From assembly GCA_030062745.1 (NCBI GenBank), contig CP099839.1:22743324-22807323 (forward strand): DNA of 64,000 nt, in the 5' to 3' direction. A model generated the notes under the pieces. The model was not told where the DNA came from, ran no database searches, and worked only from the letters and a program-made list of their open reading frames with translations. Numbering within the stretch: position 1 is the stretch's first letter; each line of letters begins with the position of its first letter. The DNA comes from Capitulum mitella (Eukaryota > Arthropoda > Thecostraca > Pollicipedomorpha > Pollicipedidae). Position numbers and translations under genes: made by a program. This document shows, piece after piece, positions 1 to 13,100 of the stretch.

Positions 1-1029
1 TGTTGATTTGTATCTGCCCATGCGCATCTACGGCCTCTGAGAGCTTTCTGGGATCCATTGCGCTGGTCTAAGTGGCCTGGCTCGCCCGTACGCGCCATAT
101 ATCAGTTGCTTCTGAGTGTAAATGTGAGAAACAGGGCAGGAATGAGGCCTCCGGCATCTAGGAGTTAATTAAGACCGTTATTACTATTGGTTTCTGGTCG
201 ATGGTTCAGGGCTTCGGTGTTGTTGTTGGCCTGACAAATTTGGGCGAACTAATTACGGTTCTTAGCATAATTAACATATGGAGCAGTGGCTGCCAATTAC
301 ATTGATTATGCCCCTGAACACCGTGAGGTAATCATTTTGTTTCGCTGACTCCATTACAGTAAGATGGGATGGCGTTTCATAGGCACAGGTGGAATGATGA
401 GGATGTGGCCATTAGTGACCCGTGAATTTGGCAGTCTGATGTTCGTGGAAGTATTGCCCACTCGACATTACGGTAATCTAATCTGGAAAGGGTGGCGTGT
501 AGTCCGTGACAGCGCTGCCCGATCGGCGGATCTTTGTTCAATACAAAATAACAATTGTCCCATTTTTAAATTCAGCTGGGACAATTGTCGGCAGATGGTG
601 TTTTTGTAAACAACGGCAATATAGTCAATAAGATTGTCAGCATCGCCTTAAGGACATATTTTCGAGTGACTGCCGTTTTTTGACATGTAATAAATATCTC
701 AACTTAAGTTTTGTTTGTTACCCCGAGCCGTTGTGGTCTTTTATCAGGCTACGAGTAAAAACAATGCTTATCTATGTGCAATTTATGTATCTATATACTA
801 TATAATTCATATACTGCGGAATCCATCTACATACAGAGCGTATTTTAACTTCATGACACGTACTTCCCAATTTACATCTCGTTCAAAAAACTTGTTTCTT
901 GTGTCATTTGCCAAACGATGCCGACTGCTCTCGGTCGGCCCGCTAACAATGTGGCCAGCTCACCAGCTGGGCTCCGATCATTACCGCACCGCCACCTGCT
1001 CCGTGCCTCGTCTATTCCCGGAGCTCTCA
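1..1029. other. Upstream non-coding DNA, no gene seen
   Basis: No open frame resembles a known protein, and no tandem or inverted repeat stands out. Short frames such as the one at 364-609 have low-complexity, non-domain translations. Probably intergenic, or a 5' intron of fas1. Confidence 0.5.
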
Positions 1030-1990
1030 GTCTCGTGCTGGGGCGAGGTCGCTCTTGACCGCCCAGGAGGTCACAAGGTCGACAGTCGCCGGGCGTCGCG
1101 CGCGGCCGCCCCTGCCCCGCGCCGACGACCCTGCGGCCTGTTTTTGTCGACGCCCGGCGGGAGAGCAGGCGACGCGCCCGCTCTGACAGCCCTAATTATC
1201 GCCGGCATATCATTACCATACAAACGACAGCCGCAGCCGGCATTAGCCGCTTCTGGATCGGCGCCGGCCCCCTGACCCTGGCCGGTCGTCGTGTTGACCG
1301 GCGCCGGCGGCGGCGCCTGAATGCTGCGTAAACAACGCGTCGCACCGGTCGGTCCGGTTTGGCCGCAGCTGCGCCACAGTCGGCGCGTCCGGCGGCGTTC
1401 GCGCGGCGTGAGTCGAATTTGGAGGACACGCGGAGCCCGCTGGATGGAGCCGGATGCGCTCGCTGCGGCTGACGGCTACTTCCGGTGTCCAGCGCGCGCC
1501 GCCCCGGAGGATTACCGTCAAAATCGTGCGGACCATTCGCCGAACAGCGGCGTCGGGGCGTCGCAGCGTCGCCCCGTTCGCCACGAGCGCAAGTCACATC
1601 GAAGGGCCAGTCGTGCGAAGCGCGCCGGCGAGGCTGAGCGCAGTTTGTGAGCTCCGCCGCCGTGACGCCGTCAGCCGTTTTTGTCGCAGGCGCGTGCGCG
1701 CCCCGACAAAAACGGGCGCGCGGAAGCACGGGATGACTTGCCTCTCTTCCGGCGCGCCGGACAGGCCGCCGTGGCCGATGAATGGGGATCGTGTACGTCC
1801 GGTGCCGAGCGCGGGGCGTGGCTGCTTCGCCCGGCCCCGCCGTCACAGAGCGGGCCGGCCCCGGCGCGCGGGCAGGTGAATGGTGCAGGTGTCACGACGG
1901 GCTGGCTTTGCCGGGATTGTGGCGGGCGGCGTTGCCGGGTGCCCGGGGACCTCGCCGAACAGGACAGAACAGCTGCTGTCTGGTGGTTAG
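1030..1990. other. CpG-rich block
   Basis: The base composition changes sharply here to G+C with dense CpG, and stop-free frames appear on both strands in several phases. That is what GC-rich DNA gives by chance. Such a block upstream of fas1 could be a promoter or a non-coding first exon, but no signal peptide or FAS1 sequence is readable in it. Confidence 0.45.
1675..1715. repeat. GC-rich hairpin with a 12-bp perfect stem
   Basis: CCGTTTTTGTCG at 1675-1686 is exactly reverse-complemented at 1704-1715. The loop between them is rich in GCGC. Function unknown; the T5/A5 runs at the stem stand out in an otherwise GC-rich block. Confidence 0.6.
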
Positions 1991-2049
1991 AGTCAGAGTT
2001 GTGGGCTCGGCGCGGCCAGAGGATTCCTTTGAATGCAGTTACACATGCC

Positions 2050-2290
2050 AGGTAGGTACAGCTCATTAGTCTTCTTTGCTTGTCGTAGTAAGAGCGTTCA
2101 TCTCACTATCGTCAGAGCTTTGAGCTCGCACAGCTAGAGCTCTCGGCTTGCTACAGTCAGACCCTTCACCTCGCCTCAGCCAGAACAGAACTCGCTGCTG
2201 GCACAGTTATGGCTGGTTTCAGCCAGAGTTCCTATTTCGCTACAGTCAAAGCTCTGAGCTGCAGTCAGAACTGTGAGCTGGCTAGCCGCG
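2050..2290. repeat. Degenerate short tandem repeat
   Basis: Variants of a unit of about 25-35 bp recur, built on GCTACAGTCAGAGCTCTGAG-like text. The copies are heavily diverged and no protein is indicated. Confidence 0.45.
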
Positions 2291-4018
2291 GCCGCGGCCG
2301 CTGTCTGCCGTGCCCGGCTCGGGCTCGTTAGGAGGTCGCTCATGGCTGCCTTTGTTGGACCCCCATTTATCAGCGGAGGGGCCGTTTTTGTCCACCGGCA
2401 TGGATCGTATCCCGCTCAAAGTCTGCCGCCAGCGCGGGGCGGAAGTGGTCGGAGCTCCCGCCACCAGCGCCGCGGAGTTGGGTCGCAGCTGGCCGAGTAG
2501 AAGCCAGGTCAGGTCATGCTGGGGCTGGGGCGGTTTATTGGCGTGGCAAAGAGTTCATTGTTTTGACGTGAAGATCCCAGGTAATGCCAGCATTTTAATG
2601 GGAGCATGGTGGGCTAAAAACGGACCACTGACAATTCCAGACTGCATGAAAAATTCACACGATCTGTTTGTGTTATCTGCTGCTGCTCGTTATTGAGTTA
2701 TCTGCCACTGCATTATCTGAGCGCCGGAGCGTGACATTTTCCAAAGCTGAAACGGCTGCGTTTCGTGGGGTGTCGTCCCTGCACATTCCTTACTTCGCGA
2801 CAGCGTGCGGCGTCATACACTGCACCAGCTTAACAGCGTTCCTACCCTCGCCCCGTCCTCCTCACGCCGCCTCCCCTTAGCGGGCCGGCCAATTCAATTT
2901 TGTTTCCATTCAGCGCGAGCGCCGGTCTTCTCACAAAAACGCGACTTTTGATGAACGCCGCGTAGATCTCACTCAGCGAGGGCTCGGAGCTTGGCCACGT
3001 GGCCTGTCCCATCCTGATACCATGGAGGCACATGGCTGGTGCGCGGGGTCCTGGGGTTTGGGTCTGGGTGGGGTGAATGTTTCGAAGTTGTGAGACAATT
3101 CTTTCCCTGCATCGGCCATCATGCCGCTGGCCGTGCTACCAATCCCTCCCCCCCTGAGGTGAGCCTTTCTGCCTGTTCTTTCACGGGACAGATGGTGTTT
3201 CGAAGGACAGTCACGTCTCTGCTGGAACGGAACCAGAGAAATAATTGCCGCACTGAGGAGGAATGTGAGATCGATGCAACTACAGCATAGCATCAAAGTA
3301 ATTAAATTCCCTTGCAGATGATCGCTAAGGCAGTTTCCGTGATAAAAGACAGTTATGAATGCTGGGCCGGACTAATATATGTACGATTGCTGAACGAGTG
3401 TAAATATCCAGCGACTTTCAAGGCGAATAGACCCTGACATATTTGTCATGACAGACGAGGTCCACCATTTTCCCGTTGTACAGTCCTTTCCTTGTCTCTA
3501 ATCTCTTTCGATTTCACAACCTGCGGTTCCCATATTGTTCTTTAAACTTAAGGCCTAAACGTTACCGTTTTTTTCATTCTGTCGAATATATTTCGTCGGA
3601 CAGCCGTGGTCGGACGTGAATGCCGTCATTTGCGCCTTGATATAGTTCTGGTTCAGCCATGACACTGTAAACCTTGAGTTATAGCTCTCTTTTGACTGTA
3701 AGCCTCAAGTCAATCTCATAAAATGTGCTAGATAAGTAGGAGCTCGAAACTACGCCAAATTATAAACGTTGGCGAAGGCCAGTGCTCTTGTGATGCATCC
3801 AAATTGACTTATTAATGCTCGGTCATGAGCCTGCCCTGAACATGTTTTCCGTCTTCTCTACGCAAGAAAGCCTCTATTCACACAAGCATGACGATATTCG
3901 GAAAGGATCTTGCTGGCCGGAAGAACAGTTAGTCCTTTTGATGTGCTCGGCTGTAGGCTAAAATGTGGTGCTGGAGTGCGTAGTTTCTGGTCGGTAACTG
4001 ATGTCTCGCTGTTTTCAG
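2290..4018. other. Non-coding DNA before the first readable fas1 exon
   Basis: The fas1 exon that should carry the signal peptide and first helix (expected to end in phase 0 just before residues FLDLVRAD) was looked for and not recognised. It may lie upstream of the window or be too short to see. Nothing else is supported. Confidence 0.4.
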
Positions 4019-4157
4019 TTCCTGGACCTGGTGAGAGCAGACAGCCTCATGCTCGAAATCATGCGCCAGGACGAGGGCACCGTCTTTGCGCCAACAAACG
4101 AAGCCATGCGAAAATACCGCGGCGTGAAGAACTACCAACTACTAAAGTACCACCTTG
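4019..4157 (+). CDS. fas1: fas1 exon A: FAS1 domain 1, H1 box
   Basis: The acceptor is a T-rich tract ending in TTTTCAG, and the donor is GTGAGT. The frame starts at TTC in phase 0 and leaves one base (phase 1). It encodes FLDLVRADSLMLEIM through the H1 box GTVFAPTNEAM to LLKYHL, the YH region of FAS1 folds. This is the first exon that can be assigned; the upstream partner must end in phase 0. Confidence 0.93.
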
Positions 4158-7100
4158 GTGAGTGCTGCGCGGGAACAGCCCCTCGGAAAAGAGCTGGGAT
4201 GTAGAACAGGCGGAACACGTTTCGGTGAAACAGCTGTGCTGCTCAGCCTGTTTGCGACTGCGTTCCACTATCTCTGACTAAAAGACTGACGCTGGATGGT
4301 GTGCTGGGGAGAGCCTTGTGCCGATCGCGTTACACCGTCTCTGGAAGTTTGGGACCAGATGGTGTGCTGAGGGCCCCACCAGACTGTGGGGCCTGCTGGC
4401 GTGCTGAGTGTTCTGTAGGCGTGTCTGACTGTGGGGCCTGCTGGCGTGCTGAGGGCCCTGCAGGCATGTCTGACTATTGGGCCTGTTGGCGTGCTGAGGG
4501 CCCTGCAGGCATGTCTGACTGTTGGGCCTGTTGGAGTGCTGAGGGTTCTGCAGGCATGTCTGACTGTTGGGCCTGCTGGCGTGCTGAGGGCCCTGCAGGC
4601 ATGTCTGACTGTTGGGCCTGTTGGAGTGCTGAGGGCCCTGCAGGCGTGTCTGACTGTTGGGCCTGTTGGAGTGCTGAGGGCCCTGCAGGCGTGTCTGGCT
4701 GTTGGGCCTGTTGGAGTGCTGAGGGTTCTGCAGGCATGTCTGACTGTTGGGCCTGGCGTGCTGAGGGCCCTGCAGGTATGTCTGACTGTTGGGCCTGTTG
4801 GAGTGCTGAGGGCCCTGCAGGCATGTCTGACTGTTGGGCCTGTTGGAGTGCTGAGGGTTCTGCAGGCATGTCTGACTGTTGGGCCTGCTGGCGTGCTGAG
4901 GGCCCTGCAGGCATGTCTGACTGTTGGGCCTGTTGACGTGCTGAGGGCGCGGCCGGCGGTCTGGGCCCGGCTACGGAGCCCGAGCGGCATGGCGGCCCTC
5001 CCGGCTGCTGGGCCGGTAACTGGCGGCCGGCACGGCAGCTTTTTGTTGCCCAGGCCGGGCAGGCCGCTGCTCGGCTGGACTGTGTGCTGAGGTGAAAACT
5101 GGTGCAGAATCATGCACGGCCTGCCTGCGGCACGAGTAGATGACGCCGCACGTCAGGAGTTCCCGTTATAGGGGCATGGTTTGCTTGAGTTGGGCCTGCG
5201 GCGTTGCGTTTGCTGCTGTTGAAGATCTGAGGAATAAGCGATTTTATTTCTTAAAAATGTGGGCAGAGGAACTGAGGATCTCGTCAAGGATTGTATTTTA
5301 TCAATTATAGTATGGCGGAAACATTTAAGAAGATGGCTTTAATGAGCTATCGACATGCATCTGCTGAAACTGTTCGCTGGTCCTTAAATGGCAACGTTCA
5401 AACTTGCGCCACACTCCGTATATGAGACACTCACACTAAGGAATATTTTGGTTACCACTGTTTTGTACTAGCTTAAAATCCGGCCTTCTAAATTGTGTCT
5501 CAATGTTAGATCCGAATCATGACCTCAGTGGATGACTATTACAACGGTGTAATGAGCTAACAAGAAAACATTGGGCGATTAGCTGCTTATTTCCAGAGAC
5601 GAAGCCAATCAAACGTCATTGACTTGTGGAAGGGATAAATCGTCTTTGGTGTTTACTAGGAATGGGTGCAATACGGTGCGTGCATGTTCGTTTTTAATGC
5701 GTGCTATTCTCAACATAAACTTGCCAACAGATCAATGATGGAAAGGGAGATGGGAGTGTTACTCCGCACTGGGAGCCAGCCCAGGGGGACAGTGACAGAT
5801 GGCTAAAGCTTACACCAGACAACCGCCCCAATGAACGCCACCGCCACTGTGTATAACCACAAGCAAAATATAACCATATATTCAAGAGATAAGTAAACAC
5901 TTGAAATCAAGAGGATTACGCGAACGAAAAATCAACGTTCGGGACGGATGGTGGAGCCAACGTAAAGCCAGCTGTCGTGACTCGACCACCAGGTGGCCGC
6001 AGACTAAATTTACAAGCAGCTGGTCTCCGTCATTGACTGCTGGAATTTGACTTGGAGCTCTTTCCCGCCTGTCCTGTACGCGTGCAGCTCAGGCAGCCGC
6101 GGACAGGTCTTCCCTCCAGTTCTCGCAGGTCCCGAAAAATGGCTGGACGATACCTCACTCTCTCGACACACGCGGCTGTGTTTCCGCCAAGTGTCTGTGT
6201 CAACCGGCTGCGGTGGCCGTGGAGTGTAGTAAAAGTTTGTAGTAGACAGTAAAGAGTGCAGTAGAAGTAGTGTGTAGTAAAAAAGTAATAAAATGGCGAC
6301 TCGGGCAGCTCCCACTAATCCAAGATGCGGCTGACGCCGCGTTCTCCCATTAGGCTGTCGGCTGCCCACCGTGTAAGCAGTACGCACGGGGGGGGGGAAG
6401 GGGGACGTCTCCCTAATATGCGGGTATTCAGGAGGACGTTCGAATTTCCTGGTGGGCCTGGGTGACGTCACAGGCATTCAGCGTCCGCATTTTTGGGACG
6501 ATTTAAGTAGAGGTAGGTCATCACCAGCAAAGCGCGAAAATCTGTCAGAAAAATAAAAAAAATGGGACAAACGTGAGTGAAAACAGAGGACTAAGGTAAT
6601 GGAGAGCCTGAAGGAGCAGAGATTCCATTGCCTTCAAGATACGGGGGGGGGGGTGGTAGGACGTGCGGTGAGTCAGCAGACATAGTCTGTTCTAACGTCT
6701 TTTAACCGGGCACTGCCCCTGCTGTCCGTGAGGCCATTTTCTGTTGCTAGTGAACCTGGTGCCGTACCTATCGTCAGACCTGTCCCTGTTGTGAGAGCAC
6801 GTATTTCTGTCGCTAAGGAACCTGGTCCCGTTCCGTCATCAGCGCACATATCTCTAACGTCAATGAATTTGGCCCGGTTTCTGTCAACAAAGCATCTATC
6901 TCTGCCGCCAGTGGACGTGGCCCGGCTTCTGCCATCGAAGCACTTAACTCTGTCGCCAATGAACCTGATCCCGTTTTTGTCAGAGCACCTATCTGTGCCG
7001 TCAGTGAAGTTGCCCCGTCTCTGTTGTCAAAGCACTCGTCTCCGTCGTCATTGAGCCTGACACCGATGGTCCCGTCGGTGAAGTTACTCTCTGCCGCTAG

Positions 7101-10100
7101 TGAACCCGGCCCTGTCTCTGCCGTGAGAGCGCCCTTCTCTGCCGCCAGTGAACCTGGCCCTGTCCGTGGAGCAGCTGGTCGCGGAGCGGACTGCGCTAAC
7201 GCGACTGAAGGGCAGTCAGCCGGTGTTCGTCACCGTGCCCCGCCAGAAGGAGGTCTTCATCAACAACGCCCGCATCGTCCGCGGCGACATGCGGGCCGTG
7301 TCCGTTCAGGACGAACAGACCCAGGTCAGTGGGCACCCGCCGTGCGTCTTCTCCCCCAGCGCCGCATGCGGCTGAGAACCCGACAAGGAGGTGTTTTGGT
7401 GGTGATTATCGTGACCTCGTGCCACAAAAACTGGTGTGGTGTGGCCTTGCGGATGGAATAAATAACGGGGTGTAATTTACGTTTGAAGATAAGATAACGT
7501 GATGAATGGTCTATAAACTGGAACTTTAGGTGAAGCAAAGAACACGTAAATGTGTCAAGTGTCAAAAGGAGTTTTAGTTTAAGTTTTAGCCGTGTTTGGA
7601 TTCAGTATTTGGAAGTCTTCGTAATCATGCTATCGGTTAAGTAAACTGCGTTCACGGCGAGACTTGTTTTTGTGTGTCTGGCAGATGCTTCATATTATCG
7701 ACGAAGTGCTGGAGCCAACCATACCCAGCATACGCAATTCCAAATTTTTCAATCCCACCGCTCTGGAGCTGATGGCCAATGCGGCCAAATATGACCTGGG
7801 AGAAGTGTCTATCAAGTAAGACAATCATGGACACCATCCGAGACCTTTTCGTGTGCTTGCCGAGGCATTTGCTGGTCGCTTAAATAAAAAAAAAACTTTA
7901 GAAGGCCTCTCATCTCTGCGGCTTAACGCTTCGGACGTTCGGAGGTTGAAAAATATGCGGCGTATTCGATGTTAAATTCACGTAAGCCTTGTTTTCCTCA
8001 AAGGGACACACTCATACCCACCTTCTAAGCAAAAAAGACACACGAAATCAAATTAACAAAATATCTTTGCTGATAATGTGATGTGATCTAACATATATAT
8101 GCAGTGTCATCACCACCGTCCTTTTCTCCTCATTATGCGAAAACCATGTTTCCAGGAAGTTTTATCAGAAGGTCCAGAACTTGGAGAAAAACGATGTCTT
8201 CAACAATAGAGGGTTTCACACGTACTTTATTCCCATCGACGATTCGTTCGACGTAAGTTTTTCATGTGTGGTTTCTGCGACTGGCAATTAATTTGGCGTA
8301 AATTTACTCCTTGCCGATGCAAATGTCTATATGTGCATTTCGACGTTTCCTAAAAAGACAGGACATTTATATTATCTGTAATGAAAACAGTGTTTGTTAT
8401 TCCTTGAAAGGAAAACGCCTTTTATGATGCTGCAAGGACATGAACATTTTTTGTCGTCTCTCGAAACGGAAGTTGTACTTCTACTCGTGTTTACCTGACC
8501 TGTATTTGTGCACGCCTGCCCCGTCTTCAGTCAGAAACGCCATTTTTCTTTAAGCGTATTGGCTCGCACGTCCCTCTCACTTCCCAGTCAAACAACAACC
8601 AAAACAGATAACTGTGCGGTAGAGCCTGCTCACCAACAAGCCCCGCCTTCCAGACGGTGCGAAACCGCATCACCAGGCCGGTGCTCGACGGCCACGTGAT
8701 CCCCAACAAGGTGCTCTTCAGCCGCACCATGGGCAACGACAGCTTCCGCACGGCGGCGTTCGACGACCAGCTCCAGGTCACCATCAAGATGCGGAGCGAG
8801 CCTTACCCGCAGCCGAGCGACGACCCGTTCGGTGGGACCCTGCACCGCTCCCTCCGCACGCGTTCTCATAGGCCGAGACGTGAAAACATCGGCTCTGCCA
8901 GGAGCCACAAACGTCCCACGTATGGCTTTGTTTGCCGCTGTCTGGGGCCTGCCGTCCAGACAAAAGCTGAATATCTGCGTCGTCTGTAGGCTCTGCCGCA
9001 CTGTGTGTGAAGTCCCATCTGCGGGAGGAAACGCCTGAATGGCGCGCTGCTCGAGGGCGTTTTGTGCGTGTCGGGTCGCTCGCGCACATTTCGCTCGTGA
9101 GTTTGAGTGCTGCCACCTGTTCTTGTTTACAGTGCTGAACGCTCCAGCCCCGGCCCAGGACAAGCAGCTGCCCAGTCGGCTATGTAAGTCGTCCAGGCCA
9201 GACGTGACGTTACGATTGCGGCCCTTCACGCGACGATTAGCAGTGTAGACACCCATCTACGGTCGACCCATTTGTCTGTCGTGGTGTGGCTCAAACAACT
9301 GATGCATTCTGAAGAGAAGAGCTACGACGTTAAAGCAAATTATCAGTGAACAGAATTTCCTAGATTATAGCGAATGGTGATGTAAAAGTGTGTGCGCTTC
9401 AGGAAAATCAACTAAAAAAATGTTCATGCAAAGGAACTTTGGAATGTCTTGGCATGGGACTAACCCGCCACCGCCTGGCGTTTTTATATCTGGGACCGCC
9501 TGGAGGGCGTCAAAAGGGCTTCCCCCTATTACTTCAGGATCTAACCATCGGATTTGAACCACTCTACCGCCAGTCGATAGCCCTGAGTCTTGCGATTCGG
9601 AAAATGTTATGCAAACACTGGTCACGTGGCTGATGGCGTCACAGGTCACGTAAAACGCATAACATGATGTCAGAAAAACTGACACCGGTTCGCACATCGT
9701 ACCATCGGCAATACTGGTCTTAGAACGTTCAATTGGATATCAAACGGAAGGTCACAATATCCTACATCAGAAGCATACCAAAATGCAACGACAATGTCGG
9801 ATCAAGGTCAACTTCGGTCAGGTGAAATAATGGCCTTACTTTACATGCCCAAGATCGATATTAACTCGCAGCCGTTTTCATCCACGTGACAGACAGGACG
9901 GAAATGAAACCTTCTGATGATCTCTTTTGCGTTACCTGCTTTTCATGAAGTCAAGGTCATTATAGGTCAGGTCAGATAAGGTTGCAGTACTCTTCCTGAC
10001 AAAGAGCAACAATTGCTGGGATTCTTAGTTACGTAAGTGCAGAACTGAAATCACATCACGTGATAATTTAATCTCAAATGTCTGCTCAGCAGGTCAATGT

Positions 10101-13100
10101 CAAACCAGATCAGGGCGGACAGTCATTTTTCTTTTGCTGACTAGGAGCAATAGTTGCCCTCTGCTGCTACTGAATGATCTCCCACAGTGTTGCATATCAT
10201 TCGTTTCGACATCAGCCTATGACGTGGCCTGACACGACCTCACGTTGCATGCAGTGAACCTTGCTAAGAGTTGCATACGGATTTGCCTGCCTGGCTTGAA
10301 CGGCGGGGAAGGCCAGCGGCAACCATTTCTAGCACCCACAATGCAAGTCGACCCAATTGGACCATGCATTTGACCTATTATGACCTCTAATGTTGACGTG
10401 TCACGTTTGTTATCTTTTAGGGACCGTGACTCATGTGAATCCAAATAATCCATGCGTTATAATGACGAATGTTATAAAAAAAACGAAGCATGTTCTCGCC
10501 ACCGTCCACAGAAACAAAAACATCTATGCAAGGGTTTACTTATGACGTCATATCTCCACGACTGACCTAGCATGAATATGGTTTTGATATCAAACTATTT
10601 AAAACTGATTGATTAACAGGTTCTGAAAGTTTGGTTGGTCTGGGTCTAACGGTTCAGAAGTTATTTACGAAAAACCGAGGGGTGCCGTATTTGACACCCC
10701 ATCCCAGGCGGTGCCGAGTTAATGTCTCTGCTACCTCCACATTGCCAGCAGTTATGCCGTGCTCGAGTCCCCCTTGAAAGGCATTTTCATCGTAAACAAA
10801 GTGCAGAGTCCTTGCAGCGTCAAAACAGTATGTGATACGGGAAATAAGGACCAGTCACATTCTTTTTGTGGTGCACCTGATGTTTCCCGTCCGTTTGGAG
10901 GGATCGATTTGCTGTCTACTTCTGGCGAATTATTAGCATGGAGGGTTCTCTGTTGTTAACATGCGGTCCCCTCCCATCGTCATGACCGGATCAATAGTGA
11001 AGCCAACTGGTTCATTGCACCGTACCAGGTAGTCAGTAGCGATGTGTCGTAACGGTGGGCTCATGCGTCAGGTTAAATCGTTTTCGGTTGCTTTTCCATG
11101 AGCGATATCAGCTGATAAGCTGCCTAATGTGTTCTGGCACTGCCTCCATGCTTTCAGCACTACGTTTTGGTTGTAATAAGTGTGTCAGTAGGCTTGGAAG
11201 GAGATGTTGTTTTGACCTGTGGGACACTGTCACCTCGACAAACAGAATTTAACATGGCTCTTGGGGGCGATAAGATAGCCCGTATTTTGGTTAGAAACAT
11301 GCCGTCTTAAAAACATTCAACCAGCATTGCATGACTTTCTCCTCGCTGCTGATGCGGGTCCATGGAAAACTTAAATACATGGATTTCATGATAATTTTTA
11401 CACGTTTGAAATGTTAGTTTCTGTCCCATTCTATGAATCCCAACAATCTTTAGGGACGCTCTTGTCTTTTTCACATATCATGTCATCTTAAAGACGACTT
11501 TCTCTCGCAGACGACTTTTCATTTTTTTGCGAAAAACGGGTTCTAGCCCGTCAGTCGTTAGCGCTGTGCTTGGATAGCTGTACAGATGCCGACAAATCTC
11601 GCAAGCACCATTGCTCGTCTGTTTCAGACGAGGTCCAGAGCACAACACTGCTGGGAGATATTGTCCACCAGGCCGGCTCAGTGCTGTCCAAAGTGGTCAA
11701 GCCCAACATCGCCGTCAAGAACGGCGTCGTCCACCTGATCAAGAAGCCCCTGATGGTAATGGACAGCACGGTGCTACAGTTCATCCAGGTACGCCTTGGG
11801 GACCCTACAACATCGCTGAACAATCCCTACCCACGGCCGATGTTTAGTCTTCGGACTTACTCGTGGAAACGCACCCCGGTCCGTGACACCACTGGCCTGC
11901 ACCAACCACGTATTGATTTTATTCATGATGTATTTTATTATTTACGTTTTATGTTTGTCACTTATTCATTACTCATTACTTCTGCATGCGTCTGCATTCG
12001 TCTCGTTTGTCTCATTCGTCTGCATCAGTTGGGACCAATGATCTGTCGATGCGATCCTGAACTAACTTGTGTAAATCCCTGGCGCAGGAGACATCTGTGT
12101 GATGCCTATCAGATCAGTGCGTCTTTGTGCCGTATAAAATCACTACTGGCTTTCTCAAGCGTGCATGGCTAGTCCGGGTTTCCTCAGGCTATATAGACCT
12201 TAAAAAAATAATAATAAAAACTCTCGCCTTACTATATTTTTTTAGGACGTAAATTGGTGCTTAGGAGGAAGACGACCTTTTTGATACGACTATTATAATC
12301 TGTGTGCTGTAATGTAATAGTCGTAATCTGTGTTCTGTAATGTAATTGTTCTGTAATTCCTTCTCGTGTCTCAAACAGGAAGGTGCTCAGGATCGATTTC
12401 ATGAATTTTACGGCCTGCTGCAAGTGTACGCAGAGGACTTCATCGAAACCCTGATGACTGCCAGCTACGTGACACTGTTTATCCCCTCCAATGAGGCGTT
12501 CCGTAACGTTGATCAACACAGGTCAGAGCACGGCAATTTGTTATAGAACGGTCAGACTAAGCGTTTGGTTTTGTTGTATTTGCTTGTTGTTCCATCGTCA
12601 GGATCACGCTGAATCTGGGTCAGTTCAACATGGCGTCAGTGACATGTCAGCAATATAATAAAGCGTCGTGGACTTGTTCAACAATGCTGGTAACTAAACA
12701 CGTCTGTTGATTTCGTTTTATAACATAATTAAATAAACGACCAGGGTAAGCTTGTGCCTTTCAGCAACCTCATAGCTGGATAACTGCAATGGGTTATTCT
12801 TATGTCATCCCCCAAATTCTAGAATCCTCGTCATCACTGCCATTTGGTCTGTGGACGTTGTGCTGCGTATATAAAGCTGTTATCGTGTTTACACAAAGCC
12901 GCGGGAAGTGTAAGGGGGGATGGGGGTGGGGAGGGGGCCGTGGTCCCCCAACTTTTCTGAAATTTGCCATGGACCCTATGGCCGTTGACTTGAAAGCACT
13001 GACCAAAAATGCCTCCTTGCCCCCCCCTCCCCAACCGTAGAGGAGTTCCCGCAACATTGTGTTTACGTATGAATCGTGCTCAGTCGGAAAGTGATTTTCC

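Noticed and set aside
4268-5113. Long repetitive open frames on both strands over the 45-bp array
   Set aside because: They follow from a repeat unit divisible by three, lie inside a fas1 intron and have no domain, start context or splice support.
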